Of a stretch of DNA of 64,000 bases, positions 1 through 7,406 are shown piece by piece. The notes below the pieces were generated by a model. That model saw only the letters and a list, made by a program, of their open reading frames with translations. It did not search any database and was not told where the DNA came from. This stretch comes from Candidatus Leptovillus affinis. Its GTDB lineage: Bacteria; Chloroflexota; Anaerolineae; Promineifilales; Promineifilaceae. Every line of letters starts with the position of its first letter. Within the stretch, counting starts at the first letter, position 1. Position numbers and translations under genes: made by a program. The stretch lies in the NCBI GenBank assembly GCA_016705235.1, contig JADIYP010000001.1, positions 1,473,880 through 1,537,879 on the forward strand, written 5' to 3'.

Positions 1-529
1 CGGCGGCCAGGGCGAGGGCGGCGGGCCAGTCGGGGGGGCCGTTTTCGGGTTGGGCGGCGTCCAGGGCGCGGCGCAGGGCGGTTTTGTCGCTGCTGGCGCT
101 GGCGAGGACGGCGGGGGTGTGCCCGACCTGGATGAGGGTCATCTGGCTGCCGCCGCTCAGGTCGCCAATCAATTGGGCGGCTTCGGTTTTGGCGGCGGCG
201 AAGCGGGAGGGGGCCGCGTCGGTGGCTTGCATGGAGGCGGAGCCATCGAGCAGGAGGACGGTGCTGCCGGTGATGACGGAGGGGCTGGGCAGAAACGGCC
301 GTGCGAGGGCCAGGACCAGGGCGGCGAGGATGAGAAGCTGTAGGATGAGGAGCAGATTGCGGCGCAGCTTTTGCCAGGGGGCGTTGGCTTCGCGGTCGCG
401 CAGGAGTTTTTGCCAGAGGAGGGTGCTGCTGACGGTGACTTCGCGCCGCCGGAGGCGCAGCATGTACATGACGATGATGGGCACGGCCAGCAGGCCGAGG
501 AGGAGGAAGGCGGGGGTCAGGAAGGACAC
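1..529 (-). CDS. VWA-domain membrane protein, BatA type (3' end outside window)
   Basis: The reverse strand is open from a GTG at 527-529 to the window edge, so only the first 176 or so residues are present. Residues 3-24 (FLTPAFLLLGLLAVP...) and about 58-76 are membrane segments separated by a basic stretch (RLRRREV), the usual N-terminus of BatA/aerotolerance-type proteins. A von Willebrand A domain then begins, with its metal-site motif DxSxS visible as D95, S97 and S99. Proteins of this type sit in the membrane and act with MoxR ATPases and DUF58 proteins; such a set lies at 44-49 kb here but is not adjacent. No clear Shine-Dalgarno is seen. GTG is chosen because it gives the family-typical start; the frame stays open upstream through a palindromic repeat. 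Confidence 0.8.
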   Translation of the reverse strand, partial: MSFLTPAFLLLGLLAVPIIVMYMLRLRRREVTVSSTLLWQKLLRDREANAPWQKLRRNLLLILQLLILAALVLALARPFLPSPSVITGSTVLLLDGSASMQATDAAPSRFAAAKTEAAQLIGDLSGGSQMTLIQVGHTPAVLASASSDKTALRRALDAAQPENGPPDWPAALALAA

Positions 530-562
530 AGGTTGGTTGATTGGTTCATAATAGTCTTGGTG

Positions 563-646
563 AGATTTGTCAAATCTTTGAGATTTGACAAATCTAATTA
601 TTGAGGGTGGGTGAGATTTGTCAAATCTTTGAGATTTGACAAATCT
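563..646. repeat. Two RAYT-associated palindromic elements
   Basis: Two 33-bp elements occupy 563-595 and 614-646. Each is the 15-mer AGATTTGTCAAATCT, a 3-nt linker, and the 15-mer AGATTTGACAAATCT. Each 15-mer is a palindrome, and the two are reverse complements, so the unit can fold as one long or two short hairpins. They lie just downstream of the RAYT gene. Confidence 0.9.
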
Positions 647-659
647 GCCCTCTGCGTGG

Positions 660-1292
660 CTACCACCAATCTTCCATCAACAAGGAAGCCGCTAGTTCAT
701 GTTCTGGTTCGGCTTCGTGGGCGGCGATGAAAGGGGCACGGCCGTTGTACCAGTCCAATACGTCAGCGCGATTTAGCTTTGTCGGTTTGGATGACAGGAT
801 AGCGCCATAAGATGACCAGGGCCAGTCGCGGAAGTCGGTTACAAAGCCGTGTTTTTGCGGGTTGTGGTGGATGTAGGAGATGAGGGTGAGCAGATAATGC
901 TGGCTGTTGACGGGTTTGCGGTGGAAGGGGCGCTCGAACAATGTGCCGGTGCGGCCAGTGGCCTGGTTGAAGGCGCGGGTGTAGGCGATGAACAGGTTTT
1001 TGAATGCCTGGCTGGGTGGGGTGGGTTTGAAGATTTGTCTATTCTCTGTAGAGATTTGTCTATTCTTTGAGAATAGACAAATCTGTTCCTCCTCGGTGTA
1101 GGTACGGATGGCAAAGTGGAAATGGTTGGGCAGCAGGCAGTAGGCGTAGGTTTCGGCGACGGGCTGGATGTGGTTGGCGTAGAGTTGTAGGAAGTAGGGG
1201 TAGTTGCGCTGTTGGACGAAGATGTTTTCGCCGTTGTTGCCCCGGTTGTAGATGTGATAGAGACGGCCGTATTGCAAAGGTTCATTGGCCAT
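660..1292 (-). CDS. REP-associated tyrosine transposase (RAYT, IS200-like Y1 family)
   Basis: The 210-residue product has the Y1 transposase fold signatures: YHIYNRG at 12-18, the metal-binding HxH in PNHFHF (H57, H59), and LISYIHHNPQKHGF with the predicted nucleophile Y140, followed by the family-typical DWPWSSY at 156-162. RAYTs are single-copy domesticated relatives of IS200/IS605 transposases that act on REP palindromes. Here the palindromes flank the gene on both sides. The start was moved to the ATG at 1292 because upstream codons only translate the palindrome at 1324-1356. Residues 70-88 are encoded by an in-frame hairpin element and lie between the HxH and Tyr parts, where family members have a variable loop. 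All catalytic residues are present, so activity is possible. Confidence 0.9.
   Translation of the reverse strand: MANEPLQYGRLYHIYNRGNNGENIFVQQRNYPYFLQLYANHIQPVAETYAYCLLPNHFHFAIRTYTEEEQICLFSKNRQISTENRQIFKPTPPSQAFKNLFIAYTRAFNQATGRTGTLFERPFHRKPVNSQHYLLTLISYIHHNPQKHGFVTDFRDWPWSSYGAILSSKPTKLNRADVLDWYNGRAPFIAAHEAEPEHELAASLLMEDWW
1031..1084. repeat. Variant palindrome inside the RAYT gene
   Basis: AGATTTGTCTATTCT occurs at 1031-1045 and 1052-1066. A 3-nt linker and its exact reverse complement AGAATAGACAAATCT (1070-1084) follow. It starts like the flanking elements but has a different inner half, and it is translated in frame within the transposase. Confidence 0.85.
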
Positions 1293-1323
1293 TGGTTGCT
1301 CCAATTTTGGCGTACCGCGAAGA

Positions 1324-1356
1324 AGATTTGTCAAATCTTTAAGATTTGACAAATCT
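1324..1356. repeat. RAYT-associated palindromic element
   Basis: This is the same two-palindrome unit as at 563-595, with linker TTA. It lies between the start of the RAYT gene and the 3' end of the next leftward gene. Confidence 0.9.
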
Positions 1357-1363
1357 TTGATTC

Positions 1364-2017
1364 TTACGCCACCACCCAGCCCAGCTGCTCTAGCTGCTGG
1401 GGTGAGGCGGCCAGGGCGACTTCGGCGATGGCTTTGTAATCGGCCAGCCAGCGGTCTAGTTCGTCCAGTTTGGCGTCGCGGAGTTGGGTGGCCTCTTGGG
1501 CTTCGCCGCGCTCTTTGTTTTGCTCAGCGCGGGCCTGAACTACGGCTTGCGCCAGGGCGGCTTCTGCCTCTAGTTTGGTCTGGTCGTAGCCATAGGGGGA
1601 GAGGGCGGCCATGAGATCGGCCGTGCCCAGGAGGTTGATGTAGAAGGTGGTGGCCTGTTCGATCCAGCCGCTGAGGCTTTTTTTGCGGCTGCCATAAAGG
1701 CCGAGGGTGTTTTGGGCTTTGGTCTGGTCTCTGAAGGCGATGCGGCACAGTTTGAGGGTGCGTTTGTAGGCCAGGTCGGCGGCGTCCCAGGCCGCTTGCA
1801 GGGCGGCGGAGGCTTCGTATTGTTCGCCGTATTCCCGTTGTTGGGCGGCGACCAGGGCCATGACCTCGTCGTAGAGGGCGCGGGCTGCTTGTAGGCGGGC
1901 CTGGTCGTAGCCCATGAGGGCGACGGCTTGCAAGATGGCCGGGTTATTGAGACTGGCGTCTATGGCTTGCTGGGCTTCTAACAAACGCTGATCGATACTT
2001 CTCTTGGGTTTGGACAT
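1364..2017 (-). CDS. Uncharacterised helical protein with an internal duplication
   Basis: I do not recognise a family. The 217 residues are rich in Ala, Gln, Leu and Glu and should be almost entirely alpha-helical, probably coiled coil, with no signal peptide or membrane segment. Two halves are related: residues 36-97 begin GYDQARLQAARALYD and residues 143-204 begin GYDQTKLEAEAALAQ, with similar helix spacing afterwards, so the gene seems to have grown by an internal duplication. A reasonable ribosome site (GGAGGTTATTA) precedes the ATG. It lies upstream of the RAYT gene on the same strand, separated by one palindromic element. No function can be assigned. Confidence 0.75.
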   Translation of the reverse strand: MSKPKRSIDQRLLEAQQAIDASLNNPAILQAVALMGYDQARLQAARALYDEVMALVAAQQREYGEQYEASAALQAAWDAADLAYKRTLKLCRIAFRDQTKAQNTLGLYGSRKKSLSGWIEQATTFYINLLGTADLMAALSPYGYDQTKLEAEAALAQAVVQARAEQNKERGEAQEATQLRDAKLDELDRWLADYKAIAEVALAASPQQLEQLGWVVA

Positions 2018-2130
2018 TAATAACCTCCCGTAAATTGATGGCGCCCAAACTGGGTACGCAAAACGAGCAGTCCATTTTGGGCTAAGGATTATCCGATTTC
2101 AATGGTAATCGGTTGAAAAACGCTCCTGGA

Positions 2131-2358
2131 TCGTTCCTACTTGCTTCTGAACCATTCCTACCTGCTCCTGAATGATTCCTACCAGCTTCTGGATGATTCC
2201 TACTTGCTTCTGAACCATTCCTACCTGCTCCTGAATGATTCCTACCAGCTTCTGGGTGATCCCTACTTGCTTCTGAACGGTTCCTACTGGTTGCTGGATT
2301 GCGCCTACTTGCTTCTGGGTTGTTCCTACTTGCTTCTGAACGGTTCCTACTGGTTGGT
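2131..2358. repeat. 21-bp tandem repeat, about 11 units
   Basis: Near-identical 21-bp units of the form TCCTACTTGCTTCTGAACCA(t) follow one another. Because the unit is a multiple of three, both strands read as seven-residue repeats: SYLLLNx on the forward strand and QKQVGTV-like on the reverse. The forward frame (2141-2401) has an ATG, but both the repeats and the product (Tyr/Leu heptads) are poor evidence for a gene. The reverse frame has no ATG after an in-frame stop near 2376. I treat it as a repeat, possibly the remnant of a coiled-coil gene. Confidence 0.8.
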
Positions 2359-2425
2359 TATGGCGGGGATTTTAGAGGAGGAACGGCCGTTTCCGCTATA
2401 GTAAAAAAGGACTATTCGTCGTTTA

Positions 2426-2945
2426 AGATTTGTCAAATCTGAAAGATTTGACAAATCTGGCGGCGTGTTACGCCGCGCCTTCGACGATGGCGATTTCTTC
2501 GGGGGTGAGGTTGTAGAGTTGGTAGATGAGGTGGGCGGTTTGGTGGGGGAGACGGCCGTTTTGGTTTGTGCGCCCTTTAGATTTGTCAAATCTGAAAGAT
2601 TTGACAAATCTGGCGGCGCGTTAGGCCGCGCCTTCGACGATGGCGATTTCTTCGGGGGTGAGGTTGTAGAGTTGGTAGATGAGGTGGGCGGTTTGGTGGG
2701 GGGAGACGGCCGTTTTGGTTTGTGCGCCCTTTAGATTTGTCAAATCTGAAAGATTTGACAAATCTGGCGGCGCGTTAGGCCGCGCCTTCGACGATGGCGA
2801 TTTCTTCGGGGGTGAGGTTGTAGAGTTGGTAGATGAGTTGGGCGGTTTGGTGGGGGAGACGGCCGTTTTGGTTTGTGCGCCCTTTAGATTTGTCAAATCT
2901 GAAAGATTTGACAAATTTGACAAATCTGAAAGATTTGACAAATCT
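2426..2945. repeat. Triplicated 153-bp unit bounded by RAYT-type palindromes
   Basis: Palindromic elements at 2426-2458, 2579-2611, 2733-2765 and 2886-2945 recur every 153-154 bp, with an almost identical sequence of about 120 bp between them. The last element is extended by an extra half unit. The intervening sequence is the end of a protein gene. Confidence 0.92.
2468..2852 (-). pseudogene. Three tandem copies of the C-terminal tail of a restriction-enzyme/N6-methylase-like gene
   Basis: On the reverse strand each 153-bp unit encodes QTAHLIYQLYNLTPEEIAIV followed by EGAA and a stop (stops at 2468, 2621 and 2775; the third copy reads TAQLIY). LYxLTPEEIxIVEG is, from family knowledge, the usual C-terminus of Eco57I/type IIG restriction-methylases and related N6-adenine methylases. 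None of the catalytic part is present, and the copies have no start of their own. They therefore look like a gene end left behind when a restriction-modification gene was lost, then amplified together with the flanking palindrome. Copy 2 carries one extra G in a G-run just upstream of the conserved tail. Confidence 0.7.
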
Positions 2946-2947
2946 GG

Positions 2948-3661
2948 TTACGCTTCCACCCTTACCACATCCCCCACCCGAATCACCCCCGGCTGCTCCG
3001 TGGAGGCATGGACCCCCACACAGTTGTCGCGGGTCTGGGCGATGGTGCGTAAGAGGGTGGGGTGCGTAACGGCCGTGTCCGGGTCCACATTCACCATCAC
3101 GCAGCGGGGGATGCGCTGGTTCAGCCGGATGCGCGCCCCGGAGCTGAAGTGCAGCGCCCGGTCCAGCCAGCTTTCTTCGAGGAACGGCCGTCCGTCTACC
3201 GTTTCTATCACGATATTCTGCCGGAAGCGGCGCACATCGGCGTTTAGGGCTGTGGCCGTGGCCGTGCTTATCACGGACAGCGGCAGGCTGTCGAACACCC
3301 CCCGGCCGATGTGGATGAGATGGATGGTACGGCCGTAGGCCTGGGCCAGTTCGGCGTGCAGGTCGGGGGAGGTGATGGGGAGGGAACGGCCGTTGGGCGT
3401 TTGCACCACAATCGCCGAGTTTCGCACGTCCTCCGGGTTGGCAAACTGCGGCGCATACAGCAGCATCGCCGGGATTTGCCGCGCCGACAGCCAGGGAAAC
3501 GACGAATCCCCCACGTCGCCGCGCACAAACGCATACCGCCGGTCCCCTTCCAGCCCATGCCACACCACCTGCGCCTCCGCCAACGCCTCTCCCTGCATCG
3601 ACTTCACCGGATACCGGTACAGCGCCTTCACAACACCCACGTCTTGGAATTTTTCAGTCAT
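2948..3661 (-). CDS. MOSC domain protein (YcbX/mARC-like)
   Basis: The 237-residue protein begins with the MOSC N-terminal beta-barrel signature (YRYPVKSMQGE, residues 15-25). It ends in the MOSC domain, with the conserved cysteine in RIPRCVMVNVDPDT (C187), which in YcbX and mARC ligates the molybdenum cofactor. The expected role is Moco-dependent reduction of N-hydroxylated compounds or sulfur transfer. The ferredoxin domain of full-length YcbX is absent, so a separate electron donor would be needed. It follows AzlD with a strong hairpin between them, so it is probably a separate transcription unit or subject to attenuation. Confidence 0.88.
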   Translation of the reverse strand: MTEKFQDVGVVKALYRYPVKSMQGEALAEAQVVWHGLEGDRRYAFVRGDVGDSSFPWLSARQIPAMLLYAPQFANPEDVRNSAIVVQTPNGRSLPITSPDLHAELAQAYGRTIHLIHIGRGVFDSLPLSVISTATATALNADVRRFRQNIVIETVDGRPFLEESWLDRALHFSSGARIRLNQRIPRCVMVNVDPDTAVTHPTLLRTIAQTRDNCVGVHASTEQPGVIRVGDVVRVEA

Positions 3662-3676
3662 TTTGTACTCCGATAA

Positions 3677-3709
3677 AACTTCCCGGAACCTCTGAGGTTC
3701 CGGGAAGTT
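3677..3709. terminator. 33-bp perfect palindrome after azlD
   Basis: AACTTCCCGGAACCTC and GAGGTTCCGGGAAGTT pair over 16 bp around a single T. It lies between the azlD stop and the MOSC start on the same strand. There is a short T-run only on the reverse-strand exit side. Terminator is the likeliest role; a dispersed repeat is possible. Confidence 0.6.
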
Positions 3710-3712
3710 GGT

Positions 3713-4027
3713 TTACCCCACCGCCTGCAAAAGCCACAAGGCCGCCATGCCGACGGCGATGGTCCACAGCACGTTCTTCGTGCGCCAGGCGACGATGGCC
3801 GCCAGCAAACCGGCCAGCAGGCGTTCGTTACCCAGCGAAATGTCCAGCGTGCCGCCGGGCATGAGCAGTTCCGGGAAGATGATGGCCGACAGCACGGCCG
3901 CCGGCACAAAGCGCAGCGCCTGCCGCGCCGTCCCGCCAATTTCGATGCGCTCCATCAATAATATCGGCCCCAGCCGCAGCGCGTAAGTGATGATCCCCAT
4001 GCCGATGATTGCCAGCCAGATGTTCAT
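3713..4027 (-). CDS. azlD: AzlD-family branched-chain amino acid exporter subunit
   Basis: The 104-residue protein has three or four membrane helices and the AzlD pattern: N-terminal MGIITYALRLGPILL, then RFVPAAVLSAIIFPELL, and a final helix. AzlD is the small partner of AzlC in exporters of branched-chain amino acids or their analogues in the inner membrane. It lies just downstream of azlC on the same strand, with one palindromic element between them, so co-transcription is likely. A second AzlC gene at 21.6 kb has no such partner beside it. Confidence 0.88.
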   Translation of the reverse strand: MNIWLAIIGMGIITYALRLGPILLMERIEIGGTARQALRFVPAAVLSAIIFPELLMPGGTLDISLGNERLLAGLLAAIVAWRTKNVLWTIAVGMAALWLLQAVG

Positions 4028-4054
4028 ACGTTTCTCCGTGAAATTTCTTCCGCA

Positions 4055-4181
4055 AGACCCTAAGGGTTTTGCGCCTCATGAGATGGATTACTCGAGGTCA
4101 AACCCTTAGGGTCTCCCCCCAAGACCCTAAGGGTTTTGCGCCTCATGAGATGAATTACTCGAGGCTAAACCCTTAGGGTCT
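4055..4181. repeat. Two tandem 60-bp palindromic elements (CCCTAAGGG family)
   Basis: The elements at 4055-4114 and 4122-4181 both start AGACCCTAAGGGTTT and end AAACCCTTAGGGTCT, around a core containing CTCGAG. The second overlaps the 3' end of azlC and supplies its last codons. Related copies occur at 16.7, 21.5, 29.4, 31.2, 32.9 and 51.5 kb. Confidence 0.9.
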
Positions 4182-4888
4182 CTTCTTTCAAGTACAACCC
4201 CCACCACGATACCCGTCAGCGCGGCGGCCATCAGGCCAAGTTTGTAGGGTAAACTGTAGGCCAGCACGGCCACAATGCCTGCCGACAGGGCGGCGGCGGC
4301 AGACGGCCGTTCCTTCAACCCCGGTATGACAATGCCGATAAACGTCAGGGCCAGTGTAAAGTCCAGCGACCAGCTTGCCGGCACTTCCGCGCCCAGAAAA
4401 ATGCCGACGGCCGTGCTGATTTGCCACTCTGCCCACATGATGAAGCCTGCTCCCAGGAAGAACCAGTGTTTGTAGGTGATGGGAATCTGGCGATTGGCGT
4501 AGTGAACGGCCGTCATCGCATACGCTTCGTCCGTTAGCAGATAGGCCAGCAGCCAGCGCCAGCGGCGCGGCAGGTGGCGCAAGTCGGAGCCGAGCGCTGT
4601 GCTGTACAAGGCGTGCCGCAGATTCACCACCAGCGTCGTCAGCCATAATACCGGCAGCACCGCGCCCGTGCCCATCATCTGCGCCCCAATGAACTGCGCC
4701 GACCCGGCAAATACTATCAACGACATCGCCTGTGCCTGCGCCGGAGTCAGCCCGGCGGCCAGCGCCAGCACGCCATAAATCATGCCAAAGGGAATGCCGC
4801 CCAGAACAATGGGCAGTTCGGCCTTGACGCCGCCCCACAGTTCAGACAGGCGCGGGCGGGAGGAGGCTGTTGGTGTGTCAGGTATCAT
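4127..4888 (-). CDS. azlC: AzlC-family branched-chain amino acid exporter
   Basis: The product is about 253 residues with the AzlC hallmarks: LGGIPFGMIYGVLALAAG, SLIVFAGSAQFIGAQ, VVNLRHALYST and LLTDEAYAM, plus five or more membrane helices. With AzlD it should form an inner-membrane exporter of branched-chain amino acids. The ATG at 4888 is chosen because the frame upstream only translates a palindromic repeat (4932-4964). The last 17 or so codons (after VVLERR) lie inside a CCCTAAGGG-type repeat, so the natural C-terminus was replaced or extended by the repeat, giving a hydrophilic tail (DPKGLASSNSSHEAQNP). Confidence 0.9.
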   Translation of the reverse strand: MIPDTPTASSRPRLSELWGGVKAELPIVLGGIPFGMIYGVLALAAGLTPAQAQAMSLIVFAGSAQFIGAQMMGTGAVLPVLWLTTLVVNLRHALYSTALGSDLRHLPRRWRWLLAYLLTDEAYAMTAVHYANRQIPITYKHWFFLGAGFIMWAEWQISTAVGIFLGAEVPASWSLDFTLALTFIGIVIPGLKERPSAAAALSAGIVAVLAYSLPYKLGLMAAALTGIVVGVVLERRDPKGLASSNSSHEAQNP

Positions 4889-4931
4889 GAGGTTTTTGTT
4901 GATGCGTGACGCATCAGGCTTCCTTGAAAAT

Positions 4932-4964
4932 AGAGTTGTCAAATCTTTAAGATTTGACAACTCT
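4932..4964. repeat. Diverged RAYT-associated palindrome
   Basis: AGAGTTGTCAAATCT, linker TTA, and AGATTTGACAACTCT form the two-arm unit seen near the RAYT gene, with compensated changes in both outer arms. It is the most distant copy I found; none was seen after 5 kb. Confidence 0.8.
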
Positions 4965-5059
4965 CAACCTTTTCATTCGTGGTGGTGGGTTACACCACTC
5001 ATGATGTCTTCTGTGGAAAAAAGAATCAAGAGATATACGGGACTTGAATCGTTAGCAGT

Positions 5060-5480
5060 TTACACTGGCCTATGAGGCTGATTTCGAGGTCAAGGTCAGC
5101 GATATCAATGCCCTGTCCAGGCAAGCGCCTGAATTAGCCAAACAACGCCAACAGGTTGAAAGCACCGATGAAATGATGGGGTTCAAGCTTTGGAGCGCAC
5201 ACATCCGGGCTTGCCGCTGTCGTCAGGCCAGGCGGAGCGCCGTGGGTTTGAATATATTCGGCACGGCGCGCTCACTTTCATATTCCAATGTTGACATCGC
5301 CACGGGAGAGGTGGTAGTCTGTACCGCCAGCCAGACCCGCACTGAGCAGGATTTTTGCAGCACATTCACGGCCTTTCCCCAAACCCCATGAAATCCCAAA
5401 GGCCCAGTATTTTAGGTCGCAAAGTGATCAAGCGGGTCAACATTGCTTCGTCCACAGACCGGTTTTATGTCTGCGTGTGC
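5060..5480 (+). pseudogene. Degenerate IS630-family transposase fragment
   Basis: Pieces in different frames align with the middle of IS630 transposases: DFEVKVSDINALSRQAPEL, then STDEM, then LERTHPGLPLSSGQAERR and FEYIRHGALTF, then VDIATGEVV and TRTEQDF. At least two frameshifts and a stop break it, and neither end of the element nor terminal repeats are recognisable. The catalytic aspartate region is only partly kept (STDEM). It fills the gap between azlC and the PAP2 gene. It is a relic, not an active element. Confidence 0.75.
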
Positions 5481-5484
5481 CGGG

Positions 5485-6477
5485 TTACGCTATCGTCAGA
5501 TCGATGCCCGGTTTGGGATTAGCCTCGGCCAATTTGAAGCGCACAAAAACCAGGGGAGCATAATATGTGATCCAGATGCCCACCAGAAAATAACGCAAAA
5601 TGCGCAGGGGAACGGCTAACCACAATGGGTCGCTGGGGAAAATTGCGTCTAAACCGGCCCACAGGGCAATGGCGACAGCCATCCCCAGCACGTAGCGGCC
5701 TATCCGCCGCCCAATGCCACCCTGGCTGCGGAAGCGAATCCGGCTGGATTCCAGTAACAAGCCAATGCCTGCGCCGAGTAACACGCCAACGGCCGTAGCT
5801 GCGCCTTCCAATCCCGCCAATTCCGCTTCAGGAATATACGCTGCCCAGGCTACTGTGAGATCCGGCGCGCCGATGATCAAACGCACGATCCCATAAATAA
5901 CCGCGTAAACTATCGGAACCAATACTGCAATCATCAGTTTGAAGCCTAAAATACGTTGACCAAAATTTTTCGCAAAATACTGCTGCCAGAATACAAAGCC
6001 CAGCAGCAGCAAGCCGCTGACCAAAAAACCGACGATGACATCATGGATAAAATGAGACCCCAGATACACGCGGCTCACAGCCATCAGAATAATCATGATA
6101 ACGGCCAGCAGCCAGGCCCACCAGCGCCGAATCCAACCGGCCATAAATAGGTACGTCAACGTTGCCAGTTGTACATGCCCGCTGGGCACGCCGTAACTCG
6201 TTTCTTCCCATAACATCACGTCAGGATCAAACCAGAACGGCCGTGGCCCACGAAACGCATGTTTCAGCAGCGGGTTTAAAGCGTTGGTCAGCAGAAACAA
6301 GTACGCAAACAACTTGCCCATAGGTTTATTGATGCACCAATAAACCAGCGGAAACAGCGCCAGATAGAATTGTTCCAATCCCAGGGTGCTAATCAGGGAG
6401 AAAAAACCGGCAAGCTGAGGAAAATTGTCTTGCAGCCACCTCGTTGCATTCAGCCCCATCTCATAAAGTGGGTCCAT
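5485..6477 (-). CDS. PAP2-family membrane phosphatase
   Basis: The 330-residue membrane protein has the complete three-part phosphatidic acid phosphatase signature: KHAFRGPRP (K72 to P80), PSGH (98-101) and SRVYLGSHFIHD (S135, H142, D146). An extra block of four or five membrane helices follows. Members remove phosphate from lipid phosphates such as phosphatidate or undecaprenyl diphosphate; the substrate cannot be read here. The ATG at 6477 is supported by AGGAGGA seven bases upstream, so the in-frame 31 codons further upstream are not used. It is divergent from the OmpR-type regulator. Confidence 0.9.
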   Translation of the reverse strand: MDPLYEMGLNATRWLQDNFPQLAGFFSLISTLGLEQFYLALFPLVYWCINKPMGKLFAYLFLLTNALNPLLKHAFRGPRPFWFDPDVMLWEETSYGVPSGHVQLATLTYLFMAGWIRRWWAWLLAVIMIILMAVSRVYLGSHFIHDVIVGFLVSGLLLLGFVFWQQYFAKNFGQRILGFKLMIAVLVPIVYAVIYGIVRLIIGAPDLTVAWAAYIPEAELAGLEGAATAVGVLLGAGIGLLLESSRIRFRSQGGIGRRIGRYVLGMAVAIALWAGLDAIFPSDPLWLAVPLRILRYFLVGIWITYYAPLVFVRFKLAEANPKPGIDLTIA

Positions 6478-6664
6478 GTGCTTCCTCCTGCATTCAATTG
6501 TTTTAACATAAATCTCTTCCCACACAAGATTGTAGCCTTGCAAGTTCCAACTAGTCAACCATTCCCCCAAAACGGTTGGCTTTCAACCGGCCAGTGGATA
6601 AAGGCAGGGACATTTGCTTTCGCTAAGAATTTGCGTTAAACGGCCGTCTAAACAACGCCGTCTA

Positions 6665-6692
6665 TTGCGTACTGGCCTGGTCAGTTTATAAT
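6665..6692 (+). promoter_or_regulatory. Predicted sigma-70 promoter of the two-component operon
   Basis: TTGCGT at 6665-6670 and a perfect TATAAT at 6687-6692 are 16 bases apart, ending 29 bases before the regulator's ATG. Confidence 0.55.
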
Positions 6693-6721
6693 CTGTGCAT
6701 GAACCTGATTGGAGGGTATGT

Positions 6722-7399
6722 ATGTCAGCAAGAATTTTAGTAGTAGAAGATGAAGATCGAATTCGCCAATTTTTACAACGCGGCCTCACATTCGAAGGCT
6801 ACCGCGTTGACGCCGCCGCCGATGGGCAAACAGGCCTGGACCTGGCGCGCGAAAATCCGCCGGACCTCGTTTTACTCGACCTGATGCTGCCGGGCATGAA
6901 CGGCCTGGAAGTTTGCCGTCGCATCCGCGCGGCCAGCGAAGTGCCCATTCTCATGCTCACAGCTAAAGAAACCATCGAAGATCGCGTTGTCGGTCTGGAT
7001 GCCGGCGCAGATGATTATCTCGTCAAGCCATTTGCCTTCGACGAATTGGTAGCCCGCGTCCGCGCTTTGCTGCGCCGCGCCCAGCCTACCAAGCCCCAGG
7101 TTTACCGCTTTGCCGATTTGGAATTAGATACCGGCACGCGCCAGGGCAAACGTGGCGAACGCAGTTTTGACCTGACAGCCAAAGAATACGAGCTTTTGGA
7201 ACTGTTCATGCGCCATCCACGCCAGGTACTCACCCGTGAAGTTATTTTTGATCGCGTTTGGAACTACGATTTTGGCGGCGAAAGCAACATTATCGAGGTA
7301 TACGTGCGCTATCTGCGCCAAAAGACTGAATCCGACGGACAAACACGGCTAATCCATACCGTGCGCGGCATCGGGTACGTCCTGCGCGAAGAAGCCTGA
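6722..7399 (+). CDS. OmpR/PhoB-family response regulator
   Basis: The 225-residue regulator has a receiver domain (acidic pair E9-D10, phospho-acceptor D53 in LVLLDLMLPG, and the conserved Lys in DDYLVKPF) and a C-terminal winged helix (FDLTAKEYELLELFMRHP to IHTVRGIGYVLRE). It should bind DNA as a dimer when phosphorylated by the kinase encoded 7 bases downstream. The ATG at 6722 has GGAGG six bases upstream; another ATG at 6718 is out of frame. Targets cannot be deduced. Confidence 0.95.
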   Translation: MSARILVVEDEDRIRQFLQRGLTFEGYRVDAAADGQTGLDLARENPPDLVLLDLMLPGMNGLEVCRRIRAASEVPILMLTAKETIEDRVVGLDAGADDYLVKPFAFDELVARVRALLRRAQPTKPQVYRFADLELDTGTRQGKRGERSFDLTAKEYELLELFMRHPRQVLTREVIFDRVWNYDFGGESNIIEVYVRYLRQKTESDGQTRLIHTVRGIGYVLREEA

Positions 7400-7406
7400 T
7401 TAACCC

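Noticed and set aside
84..551. Forward frames opposite the VWA gene
   Set aside because: They are Arg/Gly-rich shadows; the reverse frame has clear membrane and VWA motifs.
2141..2401. Forward 86-codon frame of SYLLLNx heptads as a gene
   Set aside because: The product is only the translation of the 21-bp repeat plus an ACGGCCGT site; no ribosome site and no family.
2426..2945. Regular 153-bp periodicity resembling a CRISPR or satellite array
   Set aside because: The sequence between palindromes is conserved and encodes a protein tail, not unique spacers.
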